From Actinomycetota bacterium (GTDB taxonomy: Bacteria > Actinomycetota > Aquicultoria > Aquicultorales > Aquicultoraceae): a DNA stretch of 64,000 nt. Position numbers and translations under genes: made by a program. Positions within the stretch are counted from its first letter, which is position 1. Each line of letters opens with the position of its first letter. Below the pieces are notes generated by a model. The model was not told the origin of the DNA. It saw only the letters and a program-made list of their open reading frames with translations, and made no database searches. The stretch covers positions 1 through 64,000 of the forward strand of contig JAGXSZ010000022.1 of NCBI GenBank assembly GCA_018333515.1, read 5' to 3'. Shown here one piece after another: positions 36,347 to 45,666 of this stretch.

Positions 36347-37285
36347 TTAAGGTCGATTTGCGAGCAGGCCTTTCGCTCGCTCGATATCCTTGCGGATGTT
36401 GGCCTTCAATTCTTCAACGCCGGAGAAGGTCATCTCGTCGCGGAGGCGGGCTTCTATCTCGACCTCTAGAGTATTACCGTAAATGTCTTTATTGAAACCT
36501 AAAATATGGACATGCATCTCCGCTTTGCGCAGGTCTCCAAAGGTCGGCGACGACCCGATATCTATGACACAGGGGTAGCGCTCGCCGTCGGTGAGCGCAT
36601 ATCCCGCATATACCCCCGGTCTTGGGGTCAACTCGTTATGGAAGGTCTCGATGTTGGCGGTGGGGAATCCGATTATCGAGCCGCCGCGCCCGAAGCCTCG
36701 GGCAACCCGGCCCCGGAATTTGGGGTATCGCCCCGTAAGCGCTCGCACGCCCTCGATGTCGCCTTCTTTAAGGCGTTTTCTCACCTCGGTGCTGCTGATG
36801 ATAGTATCGCTCTCTCGCACATGCTCGACAGCGATTATGTCGAGCCCCTTCGGAGCACCGTAGGAACGCAGAAAATCGACGGTGCCTTGACGGTGCCTGC
36901 CGAACGAGAAATCCTCCCCTATTACCACATATAGCGCGTGCAGCTTACCGAGAAGGACGTCATCGACAAAATCCTTGGCTTCCATGTCGGCGATTTCGCC
37001 TGAGAAAGGTATTACCAGAAGAAAGTCGGCGCCGAGTTCCGAGATATACTCCGCCTTAAGCTCGGTAGAGGTCAACAGGGCCGGCTCGCTTCCCGGCTTG
37101 ACGATGGCGAGCGGATGCGGGTCGAAGGTGACGACGACGCTCTTTCCGCCTATCGAGGCGGCGAGTTCGACGGCTTTTCGAATAATCGTCTGGTGTCCTA
37201 GGTGGACGCCGTCGAAGACGCCGATGGTGACGACGGTCGGGCCGCCGATATGTTCGATGCCGTCGATTCCTTTTATTATTTCCAT
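36347..37285 (-). CDS. ribF: Bifunctional riboflavin kinase / FAD synthetase
   Basis: Makes FMN and FAD. An N-terminal adenylyltransferase domain (IGVFDGVHLGHQTIIRKA; TFDPHPLAI) and C-terminal flavokinase domain (ARGFGRGGSIIGFPTANIE) give 312 residues. It closes the rimP-to-ribF operon, where truB-ribF adjacency is typical. Confidence 0.96.
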   Translation of the reverse strand: MEIIKGIDGIEHIGGPTVVTIGVFDGVHLGHQTIIRKAVELAASIGGKSVVVTFDPHPLAIVKPGSEPALLTSTELKAEYISELGADFLLVIPFSGEIADMEAKDFVDDVLLGKLHALYVVIGEDFSFGRHRQGTVDFLRSYGAPKGLDIIAVEHVRESDTIISSTEVRKRLKEGDIEGVRALTGRYPKFRGRVARGFGRGGSIIGFPTANIETFHNELTPRPGVYAGYALTDGERYPCVIDIGSSPTFGDLRKAEMHVHILGFNKDIYGNTLEVEIEARLRDEMTFSGVEELKANIRKDIERAKGLLANRP

Positions 37286-37421
37286 CGTTCTTGCTCCCGG
37301 ACTAAATCGTTACATGATATAACACCGCAATATTGCGGAGCCGATACATAAGAGTTATTGTACCCCGCGACAGAATAACCGATATTTATAAAAACCGCGG
37401 CTTCTTGCCGGCGGTGGGCGC

Positions 37422-38330
37422 TTATTGGGCCAAGACCACCTCGGGGGCGACTGAGAAGCCTTCACCCACGCGCACTCGGCCAAGCCCCAAAAACTCCCCA
37501 TCGGTCGTCTTTATCCGAAGGTACGATTGCGGGGCGGCGTCTTCGGGATACGCTATCAGGACGTCTTTATCGAGCAGGCGGCCGTTCTTGACGAAGGAGA
37601 CGGCATCCGCCTTGATTGTCGCCTCTGCCAGGTGATTTAGCGCGTCGTCGATGCTTAGCAGGTGCTCCGAGATAGCGTTCGAGTCGTCGTGCAAAGCGTC
37701 TACCGTCAGGGCATGCTCAAGACCGAACCGGCCGACCCGTGTTCTCCTTAGAGCGCTTAACGCGGCCCCGCCTCCCGCCCGCTCGCCCAGGTCGTGGATG
37801 AGCGTTCGCACATACGTACCCCCCGAGCACTCCACCTCGAAGACGGCCTTGAGACGTCCTTCCGCTTCTAATGACTCGAGAAGCTCGAAGCGGAAGATGT
37901 GAACGTTTCTCGCGGGACGCTCGACTTCGCGACCCGCCCGGGCCAATTTATACAGCTTCTTCCCCCCGATTTTTACCGCCGAGACCATGGGGGGAACCTG
38001 AAGTATGTCACCGGTAAACTCCGGCAACAGCCGTTTTATAGTCGCTCCGTCCGGCATCCCGGCGGATTCGCTTAAAGTTTCTCCGGTGATGTCCTGCGTA
38101 TCGGTGGTGATTCCAAACGCGGCCTCCGCGATATACGTCTTCGGCTCCAGCTCCAGGAAACGGCTGACCCGGGTGGCCCTGCCGATGAGGACGACCATGA
38201 CTCCGGTCGCCATTGGGTCGAGCGTGCCGGTGTGTCCAATCCTTTTTATGCCGGACTTGCGCCGCAGGATGTCGATTATATCGTGGGAGGTCGGGCCGGA
38301 TGGTTTGTCGATTACTACAACGCCTTCCAT
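37422..38330 (-). CDS. truB: tRNA pseudouridine(55) synthase
   Basis: Makes pseudouridine 55 in the T loop of tRNAs. It has the catalytic aspartate in GHTGTLDPMATGVMVV and the GVVVIDKPSGPTSHD start, with a C-terminal PUA-like domain, in 302 residues. It starts 6 bases after the nrnA stop. Confidence 0.96.
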   Translation of the reverse strand: MEGVVVIDKPSGPTSHDIIDILRRKSGIKRIGHTGTLDPMATGVMVVLIGRATRVSRFLELEPKTYIAEAAFGITTDTQDITGETLSESAGMPDGATIKRLLPEFTGDILQVPPMVSAVKIGGKKLYKLARAGREVERPARNVHIFRFELLESLEAEGRLKAVFEVECSGGTYVRTLIHDLGERAGGGAALSALRRTRVGRFGLEHALTVDALHDDSNAISEHLLSIDDALNHLAEATIKADAVSFVKNGRLLDKDVLIAYPEDAAPQSYLRIKTTDGEFLGLGRVRVGEGFSVAPEVVLAQ

Positions 38331-38335
38331 CCCTT

Positions 38336-39310
38336 CTACGACCGGGCCTGTGCCGAAATGCGCGCGGATATCCAGGCGACGGCCTCGTCGAGAGGCTTGT
38401 CCGTGGTCAGACCCGCGGCGTTGCGGTGGCCGCCACCGCCTCCTTCTCTCGCGATCGAGCCTACATCCACCACGCCCTTTGAGCGCAGGCTAACCTTGAG
38501 CTTGCCCTCGGGAACCTCTTTCAGAATGGCCGCGACCTCCGCCTCTCTTGCCGTCCTCAGGTAATCGATAAAGCTCTCGGTGTCGCCGAGGGAGGCTCCG
38601 GTCGCCTTCAGGTCTTCATCGCAAACATATGAAAAGACTAGGCCGGAGTCGTCGATAAATACGGCGCGCTCGAGAATAGCCCCGAGCCATTTGAGTGAAG
38701 CGAACGGCATATTCTCATAGATGTATTGGAATATCTCATTAGGTCTGACCCCCAAGCGGATGAGTTCCGAAACGGTGTCGTGGGTTTTTGCGGTCGTGTT
38801 GGAGTACTGAAAGCGGCCGGTGTCGGTGACTATGCCGGTATATAGGAGTGTCGCGACTACCTCGTCGATAGCGGCTCCCTTCGCCATGAGGAGGTCGTAG
38901 ACTATCTCACAACTCGCGGACGCCTCGAAATCTAGGACATTGAGTGTTCCGAACGCCGAATTATCGATGTGGTGGTCGATGTTGACCACGGTTTTGAAGA
39001 GCGGCAGTTTCTCCGCAATAAAACCGAGCCGTTGTTCGTTTGCGCAGTCGAGCGTGAGAAGCAGGTCGGCTTCGATGCACGCGCCGTACTCGACTATCTC
39101 CTCGACACCCGGCATCCACCGGTAGTGCGCGGGTATGCGTATCTCCTCGCCCCACGTTACACAGACCCTCTTACCGGCTTGCCGCAGGTGGCGGCCGATC
39201 GCCAAGATGCTTCCAAGAGCATCGCCGTCGGGCTGAATATGCGTTGTGATTATAATCGAGGAAGCGTTTTCGAGCGCTTCGGCGGCGTCCGCCAATACTT
39301 TTTTATCCAT
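38336..39310 (-). CDS. nrnA: Bifunctional oligoribonuclease / PAP phosphatase
   Basis: DHH/DHHA1 phosphoesterase of 324 residues that degrades nanoRNAs and pAp. The motifs are THIQPDGDALGS, DCANEQRLG, NIDHHIDN and a C-terminal EGGGGGHRNAAGL. It overlaps rbfA by 8 bases; rbfA-nrnA-truB is a standard order. Confidence 0.95.
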   Translation of the reverse strand: MDKKVLADAAEALENASSIIITTHIQPDGDALGSILAIGRHLRQAGKRVCVTWGEEIRIPAHYRWMPGVEEIVEYGACIEADLLLTLDCANEQRLGFIAEKLPLFKTVVNIDHHIDNSAFGTLNVLDFEASASCEIVYDLLMAKGAAIDEVVATLLYTGIVTDTGRFQYSNTTAKTHDTVSELIRLGVRPNEIFQYIYENMPFASLKWLGAILERAVFIDDSGLVFSYVCDEDLKATGASLGDTESFIDYLRTAREAEVAAILKEVPEGKLKVSLRSKGVVDVGSIAREGGGGGHRNAAGLTTDKPLDEAVAWISARISAQARS

Positions 39311-39662
39311 TAGTATCCTCGTCTTTATGGAGATTTCTTATCAGCTTCTCTATCCTTAAACCCTTTTCAATCGACGGGTCGAAGTGAAACTCGAGTTCCG
39401 GCAGATACTTAATCTTGATGCGCTTAGCGAGGAGCGTTCGCAAGAACCCGCTTGAGCTGGTCAGACCCTGCAGGGTGCTCCGCTGTTCTTTCTCGCTCCC
39501 AAGAACCGTGATGTAGACGTCGGCATGTTTGAGGTCGCCCGTGACATCGACACCGGTAATCGTTACGAACCCGATTCGCGGGTCTTTCATCTCTTTCTGA
39601 ATGATGTCGCTTATTTCTTCCTTTATCAGCTCGCCCACGCGACGAATGCGGCCTGATGCCAT
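39303..39662 (-). CDS. rbfA: Ribosome-binding factor A
   Basis: Late 30S maturation factor, 119 residues (MASGRIRRVGELIKEEISDI, EMKDPRIGFVTITGVDVTGD). Start at ATG 39662 is supported by GGGAG and by homology; the frame to 39776 is leader. Coupled to nrnA downstream. Confidence 0.95.
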   Translation of the reverse strand: MASGRIRRVGELIKEEISDIIQKEMKDPRIGFVTITGVDVTGDLKHADVYITVLGSEKEQRSTLQGLTSSSGFLRTLLAKRIKIKYLPELEFHFDPSIEKGLRIEKLIRNLHKDEDTNG

Positions 39663-39772
39663 GACGGACTCCCGTTCTCTCTTATGCGATGTTGCGTTGT
39701 CAATCACAAAATCCAGGGCGGCGACTTTATATCCCGGCCCCGGACTTGCCGTGAAATCGTATCCTCTATGTC

Positions 39773-40066
39773 TCATGTCTCGGGAGAGAACAGCAGAATC
39801 TCCCGCTCGGTAATGACTGCTTTATCCAGGCCTTCGACGTAGCGGTCGACGCTGTCCAGAACCTTCTTTGTCTGTTCGCCTTTCCGGGCTACGTGCGCTA
39901 CGGCGATGGTGACCCTTTGCCATAGTTCGTGATGGTCGACCTCGGAGATCGACACGTTGTACCGGCTCTCGACTTTGCCGATGACGCTCTTGACGATTTG
40001 GCGCTTTTCCTTAAGCGAGTTCGTCCCGGGCAGATAAAGCTCTAATCTGAGCAGACCGACGACCAT
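39773..40066 (-). CDS. DUF503 protein
   Basis: A 97-residue protein (MVVGLLRLELYLPGTNSLKE, KRQIVKSVIGKVESRYNVSI) of the DUF503/YlxP type. It is regularly encoded between infB and rbfA in Gram-positives and thought to act in ribosome maturation. It begins 2 bases after the infB stop. Confidence 0.93.
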   Translation of the reverse strand: MVVGLLRLELYLPGTNSLKEKRQIVKSVIGKVESRYNVSISEVDHHELWQRVTIAVAHVARKGEQTKKVLDSVDRYVEGLDKAVITEREILLFSPET

Positions 40067-40068
40067 TG

Positions 40069-42372
40069 CTATTCACCCAACCGGCGTTGCCTTTCAACAA
40101 GCTTATAGCTCTCCAAGATGTCGCCTTCTTTGATGTCCTGGAAGTTTGCGAGCCCGATACCGCACTCGAAACCCTCCTTAACGACTTTGACATCGTCTTT
40201 AAAGCGACGGAGCGAGACGATGCTTCCGTCATATATTATTTGACCCTCGCGGACCAGGCGAATCCGTTGGTTTCTATCGACTTCGCCCTGTTGGACGTAG
40301 CAGCCCGCGATAACGCCTAGTTTTGGTACCTTAAAGGTGGCTCGGACTTCGACGCGGCCGGTATCCACCTCTTTTATCTCGGGCGCCAGAAGGCCGCTGA
40401 GCGCTTGCGTAATATCTTCGACGACCTTGTAGATAATCCGGTATACGCGGATATCCACAGTCTCTTTCGCCGCCATGGCCTGCGCGTTTACGTCGGGTCG
40501 AACATTGAAGCCGATGACTATCGCATTCGACGCGGCCGCGAGCATGATATCGGTCTCGGAGATTCCGCCGACGCCGGTATGGATGATTTTTATCTGAACC
40601 TCTTCGGTATTGAGCTTGTAGAGCGCGTCTTTTATGGCCTCGACCGAGCCTTGCGTGTCCGCTTTGATAACCAGGTTCAGGTCTTTTATCTCGCCCTCTT
40701 GGATTCTCGCGAAGAGGTCTTCGAGCGTCACCCTGCTCCGTTCTTCCTGCGCGATCAAGCGGCGTTTAAGGGCCCGCTCTTCCGCTATATGGCGCGCTTC
40801 TTTCTCGTCGCCGACTACTTTAAGTTCCTCGCCGGCTTGGGGCAACGCCGATAACCCGACTACCTCCACCGGTTGCGCGGGCGTAGCCTTCAAAACCGTT
40901 TTGCCTTTATCGTCGCTCATCGCGCGCACTTTACCGTAAACGGCGCCGGCGACCACCGCATCTCCCACCCGGAGCGTGCCCCGGTAAATCAAGACCGTCG
41001 CTACCGGGCCGCGGCCGCGCTCGAGTTTCGCCTCGATACACGTCCCCCGCGCCCTGGTGTTCGGGTTGGCTTTTAGTTCTTTTATATCAGCGACGAGCAG
41101 AACCATCTCCAGCAGGTCCTGGATGTTGAGTTTTTGTTTTGCCGATACGTCGACGAATATAGTGTCCCCGCCCCACTCTTCGGGGATGAGGGCATATTCG
41201 GTAAGCTCTTGGCGTACTCGTGTGGGGTCCGCGTTCTCCTTGTCGATTTTATTGACCGCGACGACTATGGGAACATTCGCCGCTTTCGCGTGGTTGATAG
41301 CCTCGACGGTCTGAGGCATAACGCCGTCGTCGGCTGCGACCACGAGCACGGCGATATCGGTTACCTGCGCGCCGCGCGCGCGCATAGCCGTAAACGCCTC
41401 ATGGCCGGGCGTGTCTATGAAGGTGATCTTTCTCCCGTCCAGGACTACCTGGTACGCTCCTATATGCTGCGTGATGCCCCCCGCTTCGCCCGACATGACA
41501 TCGGTTTTGCGGATTGCGTCCAGCAGCGACGTCTTCCCGTGGTCGACATGGCCCATAACCGTCACGACCGGCGGCCTTGGAACGAGATTCTCCAAATCCT
41601 CTTCGAATTCTTCCTCTTCTTCCAGCTCTTCGGGGCTGATTATTTTGGGTTCGTAGCCGAGGTCGTCCGCGAGTATTTCGATAACGTCAGCGCTTAGAGA
41701 CTGGTTTATCGTGACCAGCTCTCCCAGCTTCAGTAAGGTCTTTATAATAGCGGTCGGCTCTTTGCCGACGAGCGCCGCGAATTCCTTGACGGTCGCGGCT
41801 TGCGGTATCTCCAAAATTTTAGCTTTTTCGGCCTGAGGAGCCGCTGCCTGCGCCTCTTTTGCGGGAGCCTCGACTTTTACTTCAGCCCGCGGCTGCGGCT
41901 TTTGCGTTGGCGCGGGCTTCGCGACCACCGGAGCGGGTTTTGCTTCCGGCTGCCGCGCCTGCGGACGCGATACCGGCTTAGGACCCGTTTTCGGGCCGGC
42001 CTTAGGAGCCGGTTTCGCGGGTGTTCTCTCAGCGGGCCCTGGCGCGGGTTTTGCCGGAGCCTTGGCGGCGCCGCCGGCGGGTTTGACCGCCTTATCGCTC
42101 GCCGCTACCGGCTTCGACGCCGGTTGTGCTTTGGCGGGTTTAGCCGCGGCCGCCTGCTTAGTCGCAGCGGGCTTTTTGTCTCCCGCCGGTTTATTTTTCT
42201 TGACTTCAATTTGTGGTGACGAACCGGCACTCCGGGCAGCCTGAAGCTCCTTTACCACCGAGGGTTCGATGGCGGCAAAGTGATTCTTTACCTCGACACC
42301 TAGTTTTTGAAGTCTGTTCATGAGTTCAGTGCTCGATACGCCCATTTGTTTAGCCAGCTCATAAACTCTCAT
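40069..42372 (-). CDS. infB: Translation initiation factor IF-2
   Basis: GTPase that places initiator tRNA, 767 residues. An N-terminal IF2_N motif ([20 protein letters not shown]) is followed by a low-complexity Ala/Pro/Lys linker (about 55-180) and a second IF2_N ([20 protein letters not shown]). The G domain has [20 protein letters not shown] and NKID, with four C-terminal domains. The linker reads as high-GC repeats. Confidence 0.98.
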   Translation of the reverse strand: MRVYELAKQMGVSSTELMNRLQKLGVEVKNHFAAIEPSVVKELQAARSAGSSPQIEVKKNKPAGDKKPAATKQAAAAKPAKAQPASKPVAASDKAVKPAGGAAKAPAKPAPGPAERTPAKPAPKAGPKTGPKPVSRPQARQPEAKPAPVVAKPAPTQKPQPRAEVKVEAPAKEAQAAAPQAEKAKILEIPQAATVKEFAALVGKEPTAIIKTLLKLGELVTINQSLSADVIEILADDLGYEPKIISPEELEEEEEFEEDLENLVPRPPVVTVMGHVDHGKTSLLDAIRKTDVMSGEAGGITQHIGAYQVVLDGRKITFIDTPGHEAFTAMRARGAQVTDIAVLVVAADDGVMPQTVEAINHAKAANVPIVVAVNKIDKENADPTRVRQELTEYALIPEEWGGDTIFVDVSAKQKLNIQDLLEMVLLVADIKELKANPNTRARGTCIEAKLERGRGPVATVLIYRGTLRVGDAVVAGAVYGKVRAMSDDKGKTVLKATPAQPVEVVGLSALPQAGEELKVVGDEKEARHIAEERALKRRLIAQEERSRVTLEDLFARIQEGEIKDLNLVIKADTQGSVEAIKDALYKLNTEEVQIKIIHTGVGGISETDIMLAAASNAIVIGFNVRPDVNAQAMAAKETVDIRVYRIIYKVVEDITQALSGLLAPEIKEVDTGRVEVRATFKVPKLGVIAGCYVQQGEVDRNQRIRLVREGQIIYDGSIVSLRRFKDDVKVVKEGFECGIGLANFQDIKEGDILESYKLVERQRRLGE

Positions 42373-42388
42373 CCGATCACCACCTAAT

Positions 42389-42679
42389 CTATTTCGTGCC
42401 CTTGTCCCCTAGAAGGGCTTGAACATCATTAATTATGCGCTCCAACGTCTCTTTCGCGATATCCGTATCGAGCGCCTTGGCAAGCCTGCCGCTCTTTGTC
42501 GCCGCCGTAAGGCATTCCCGGCTCGGGCAAAGATATGCGCCCCGCCCGTTAGCTTTTCCCGACGGGTCGACTATTATATCGCGCTCGGGTGTTCTCACTA
42601 TGCGTATCAAATCTTTTTTAGGTTTAACCTGTCGACATCCGATACACATTCTCCGGGCGGGAACCTTCGTTTTCGCCAA
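42389..42679 (-). CDS. ylxR: YlxR/RnpM family RNA-binding protein
   Basis: A 96-residue DUF448 protein with RMCIGCRQVKPKKDLIRIVR, GRGAYLCPSRECL and a basic C-terminus. Homologues modulate RNase P RNA. A TTG start lies a few bases after the nusA stop with GAGGGG upstream. The nusA-ylxR-infB order is conserved. Confidence 0.93.
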   Translation of the reverse strand: MAKTKVPARRMCIGCRQVKPKKDLIRIVRTPERDIIVDPSGKANGRGAYLCPSRECLTAATKSGRLAKALDTDIAKETLERIINDVQALLGDKGTK

Positions 42680-42682
42680 CGA

Positions 42683-43858
42683 TTACCCCTCGGCTTCCTC
42701 GAGCTTTTTATGGACACCGCAATAGGCGCTGCCTGGGCGTGCCTTGTTTGTACAGCCCTCACCAGAGGACTTTATGGCCCGGCAGAGCGCATCCGCATCC
42801 GCCGCCGTTTCGGCTCCGGACGGTGACTCCGCAACCTCTTCACCGGCACCGTACGCCAGTATCCCTTCAGCCTCGCCAGAGTCCTTTGCTTGAGATTCGC
42901 TCTTAATATCGATGCGCCATCCCGTCAATTTCGCGGCAAGACGCGCGTTTTGACCTTCTTTACCGATAGCCAGCGACAACTGGTTGTCCGGGACTATGAC
43001 CTCGGCGGTATGGTCCGCTTCATTTACCTTGACGGTCTTTACCCTCGCCGGGCTGAGTGCGTTCGCCACAAATTGCGCGGGGTCTTCGTTCCACTCTACG
43101 ACATCTATTTTCTCACCGCGCAGCTCGCTTACGACCATGCGAACTCGCGAGCCCTTAGGCCCGACGCACGCCCCCACCGGGTCGATGCTCGCGTCCCTCG
43201 ACGCGACGGCAATCTTAGAACGATAGCCGGGCTCGCGAGCGACCGACTTTATGTCGACATAGCCCTCGTAAATCTCCGGTACCTCGAGTTCGAAAAGACG
43301 TCTCAAGAGGCTCGGATGGGTGCGCGATACTATTATCTGCGGCTCTTTTGTCGTCCGCCTTACTTCGACGATATAGGTCTTTATGCGCGTGCCGTGGTCA
43401 TAGCGCTCGGTCGGAACCTGTTCTGTCGGAGGCAATAACGCTTCGACTCTTCCCAGGTTGACCAAGGTATAGCGCTGGTCGCTCTGCTCGACGATACCGG
43501 TAACGATGTCGCCTTCGCGGTCGATGTACTCCCGGTACATGTTTTCACGTTCCGCCTCGCGAATTCTTTGCAGAATAACCTGCTTAGCGGTTTGCGCGGC
43601 GATTCTGCCAAAATTATCCGGCGTTATCTCCTCTTCGATAAGCTCGGGCTCGGCGCCCTCCTTCTCGACCCACTCCTGCGAAAAAACGCTAATCCGCCCG
43701 GTTTCGGGGTGGATGTCGACCCTTATCTCTTGTTCCGCGCCGAAGTTGCGATTGTATGCGGACGCAAGAGACGTCTTAAGCGCTTCCAGAACCGTATCCG
43801 GAGCTATCTGTTTTTCGCGTTCAAGTTGTTTGAGGGCTTCAATCAACTCACCGTTCAC
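42683..43858 (-). CDS. nusA: Transcription factor NusA with an added zinc-finger-like tail
   Basis: Elongation/termination factor of 391 residues: N-terminal RNAP-binding domain, S1 (GDIVTGIVEQSDQRYTLVN), KH1 (VGACVGPKGSRVRMVVSEL) and KH2 (LAIGKEGQNARLAAKLTG). After about residue 330 an acidic linker leads to an extra motif C-x9-C-x10-C-x2-H (from CRAIKSSGEGC to CGVHKK), typical of a small zinc-binding finger and not part of ordinary NusA. The GTG start at 43858 has AAAGGAG upstream. Confidence 0.96.
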   Translation of the reverse strand: MNGELIEALKQLEREKQIAPDTVLEALKTSLASAYNRNFGAEQEIRVDIHPETGRISVFSQEWVEKEGAEPELIEEEITPDNFGRIAAQTAKQVILQRIREAERENMYREYIDREGDIVTGIVEQSDQRYTLVNLGRVEALLPPTEQVPTERYDHGTRIKTYIVEVRRTTKEPQIIVSRTHPSLLRRLFELEVPEIYEGYVDIKSVAREPGYRSKIAVASRDASIDPVGACVGPKGSRVRMVVSELRGEKIDVVEWNEDPAQFVANALSPARVKTVKVNEADHTAEVIVPDNQLSLAIGKEGQNARLAAKLTGWRIDIKSESQAKDSGEAEGILAYGAGEEVAESPSGAETAADADALCRAIKSSGEGCTNKARPGSAYCGVHKKLEEAEG

Positions 43859-43881
43859 GTTATATGGCTCCTTTCACAAGC

Positions 43882-44352
43882 TTAAAACTCTATATCTACC
43901 CGGAGGCGCGCTGTGGCCACGTTGTCATAGGCGATCTCGAATTTCGCCCCGTCTGTCTCGACTACAAAATCCGAATCACCGGCTTCGATGAGGCGACCCG
44001 TAAAGTTTTTCCTCTTATCTATCGCCTGTTCAGTCTTGACCGACACCTTCGATCCTACAAACCGTATAAAGTGCTCGGGCTTGGTAAGCGGCCGCTCGAT
44101 ACCGGGAGAAGAGACTTCCAGCGTAAATTTCCGCTCTATCAAACCCGTCTCGTCGAGTAGCCTGCCGATATCCTTGCTCGCCGTCGCGAGGTCGTCGATA
44201 CCTACCGCGCCCGCTGTGCCGTCGAGTAAGATTCTAAGTACCATGCCGACGGCTTCGCGCCTTAACTCGATATCGACCAGCTCTAGGTCGCCGCCGCGCA
44301 AAACGGGCATAATCAACTCTTCGACCTGGTCGATTTTCGCGTCTCGCCTCAT
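43882..44352 (-). CDS. rimP: Ribosome maturation factor RimP
   Basis: 30S maturation factor, 156 residues (LELVDIELRREAVGMVLRIL, LEVSSPGIERPLTKPEHF). First gene of the operon running through nusA to ribF. A hairpin with U-tract sits just before it, probably the end of the upstream hpt transcript. Confidence 0.95.
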   Translation of the reverse strand: MRRDAKIDQVEELIMPVLRGGDLELVDIELRREAVGMVLRILLDGTAGAVGIDDLATASKDIGRLLDETGLIERKFTLEVSSPGIERPLTKPEHFIRFVGSKVSVKTEQAIDKRKNFTGRLIEAGDSDFVVETDGAKFEIAYDNVATARLRVDIEF

Positions 44353-44372
44353 TAGCGGCCACCCTCATAATT

Positions 44373-44396
44373 AAAAGAGTGGGTATTTACCCACTC
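44373..44396 (-). terminator. Terminator before rimP
   Basis: GAGTGGGT (44377-44384) and ACCCACTC (44389-44396) form an 8-bp stem followed on the minus strand by TTTTAATTA. It is about 140 bases past the hpt stop and only ~20 bases before the rimP start, so it may end the hpt transcript or attenuate rimP. Confidence 0.65.
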
Positions 44397-44466
44397 GCAA
44401 AATTACCCACACTCAGTTCTGCCATATCATATCATAAGGTAATATATTGCGCAATTCGCACAAACC

Positions 44467-44527
44467 AGCCTCTTAATATATTCATTAAGAGGCTAAACAC
44501 ACCTGTTTTATACCCCAAAACGGGTCG
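44467..44527. repeat. Two further hairpins between hpt and rimP
   Basis: AGCCTCTTAAT (44467-44477) and ATTAAGAGGCT (44484-44494) form a perfect 11-bp stem. CCTGTTTT (about 44504) and AAAACGGG (to about 44527) form another with one G-U pair. Neither has a clear U-tract on the minus strand. Confidence 0.6.
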
Positions 44528-44533
44528 AAATTA

Positions 44534-45112
44534 TTAAAGTCCGGCTTGCGGGAGCCGCTCTTTGAGGTCGAAATCGTAGATAGCTTTCTTGAGAATGCCG
44601 ATGTATGGCAGATTGCGGTATTTCTGCCGGTAATCCAGGCCATAGCCGACTACGAATGCGTCCGGGACATCGAAACCTTTATACTTGATGGGCAGGTTGT
44701 CGAGTATGCGGCGCGCCGATTTGTCGAGCAGAACGCATACGCTAAGGCTCGCGGGCTCGCGGGACGAAAGGTTCTTCAAAAGGTAGCCGAGGGTCAGCCC
44801 GGTGTCGATGATATCCTCGACGACCAGGACGTGCCGGTCATGAATATTCTCCTCAAGGTCCTTGACGACCCGGACCACGCCGGAAGATTCGGTCGACGGA
44901 CCGTAGCTCGAGATAGCCATGAAGTCGACGGTGACCGGTATCGACATCTTTCTGATGAGGTCGGAGACGAAAATTACGCCGCCTCGAAGCACGTTGACGA
45001 TGACGAGGTCTTTGTCGGCGTAGTCGCCCGAGATCTCTTCGCCGAGCGCGATAACCTTAGCCGCGATCTCATCTTCGCTTATGAGGACCTTTTCTATGTG
45101 GTCGTCGAGCAT
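44534..45112 (-). CDS. hpt: Hypoxanthine phosphoribosyltransferase
   Basis: Purine salvage enzyme of 192 residues. The PRPP motif is HVLVVEDIIDTGLTLGYL, with DKDLVIVNVLRGGVIF and SYGPSTESSG flexible loop. Last gene of the trmD-to-hpt run. Confidence 0.95.
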   Translation of the reverse strand: MLDDHIEKVLISEDEIAAKVIALGEEISGDYADKDLVIVNVLRGGVIFVSDLIRKMSIPVTVDFMAISSYGPSTESSGVVRVVKDLEENIHDRHVLVVEDIIDTGLTLGYLLKNLSSREPASLSVCVLLDKSARRILDNLPIKYKGFDVPDAFVVGYGLDYRQKYRNLPYIGILKKAIYDFDLKERLPQAGL

Positions 45113-45179
45113 TTCGCCTCCCGCGTCGGATATCGTTTATTCGGTATTATATCGGAAACTTCGGCGCGCAATAAAGACC

Positions 45180-45593
45180 TTACGGCGTCTCTTCGCGGGG
45201 CATTCCGTATTTTAGAAGAAGGTTTTTGAAGTCCTTCTGGTAGAAGATCTTGATGTTGATTTCGGGGTGCAGCTCGCGCAATCGTCTGACCTTGCGGTTT
45301 TTCTTAGTAACGAGCTTCTGGCTCATTGTCGTAAGCTCTATGTAGAGGTCGAGGTCGGATAGGTAGAAGTCGGGGGAAAAGCTTTGCGTCACATTTCCGT
45401 CCTTATCCCATTCGATTGGAAAGGTACGCGGCTCGTATTCCCACTTGACCCCGTAGAAATCGAGGATCCTCGCGCAGTGCTCCTCGCTGGGGTGAGCGAA
45501 TTCGATTCCGTTGTATACGATTTTCTCGGGAGGGGCGGCTAGATCATCCCCGGCCTCGTTGTTTTCTACTTCTTCTTTGATATCGTCGCTCAT
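45180..45593 (-). CDS. Small PD-(D/E)XK-like protein
   Basis: A 137-residue soluble protein. The core HPSEEHCARILDFYGVKWEY, then SPDFYLSDLDLYIELT and a KKNRKVRRLRELHP helix look like the E...PD...(D/E)xK layout of restriction-endonuclease-fold proteins, with Thr in place of the usual Lys in IELT. It occupies the place where yraN (another nuclease-fold protein) follows rnhB in many genomes. The function is not known; nuclease activity is uncertain given the substitution. Confidence 0.65.
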   Translation of the reverse strand: MSDDIKEEVENNEAGDDLAAPPEKIVYNGIEFAHPSEEHCARILDFYGVKWEYEPRTFPIEWDKDGNVTQSFSPDFYLSDLDLYIELTTMSQKLVTKKNRKVRRLRELHPEINIKIFYQKDFKNLLLKYGMPREETP

Positions 45594-45666
45594 GCGGTTC
45601 GCACACCAATAGCTTTTTCATTATGCCGGCGGCGCATCCGCGGAATGCGCCAATCGATTGATTATA

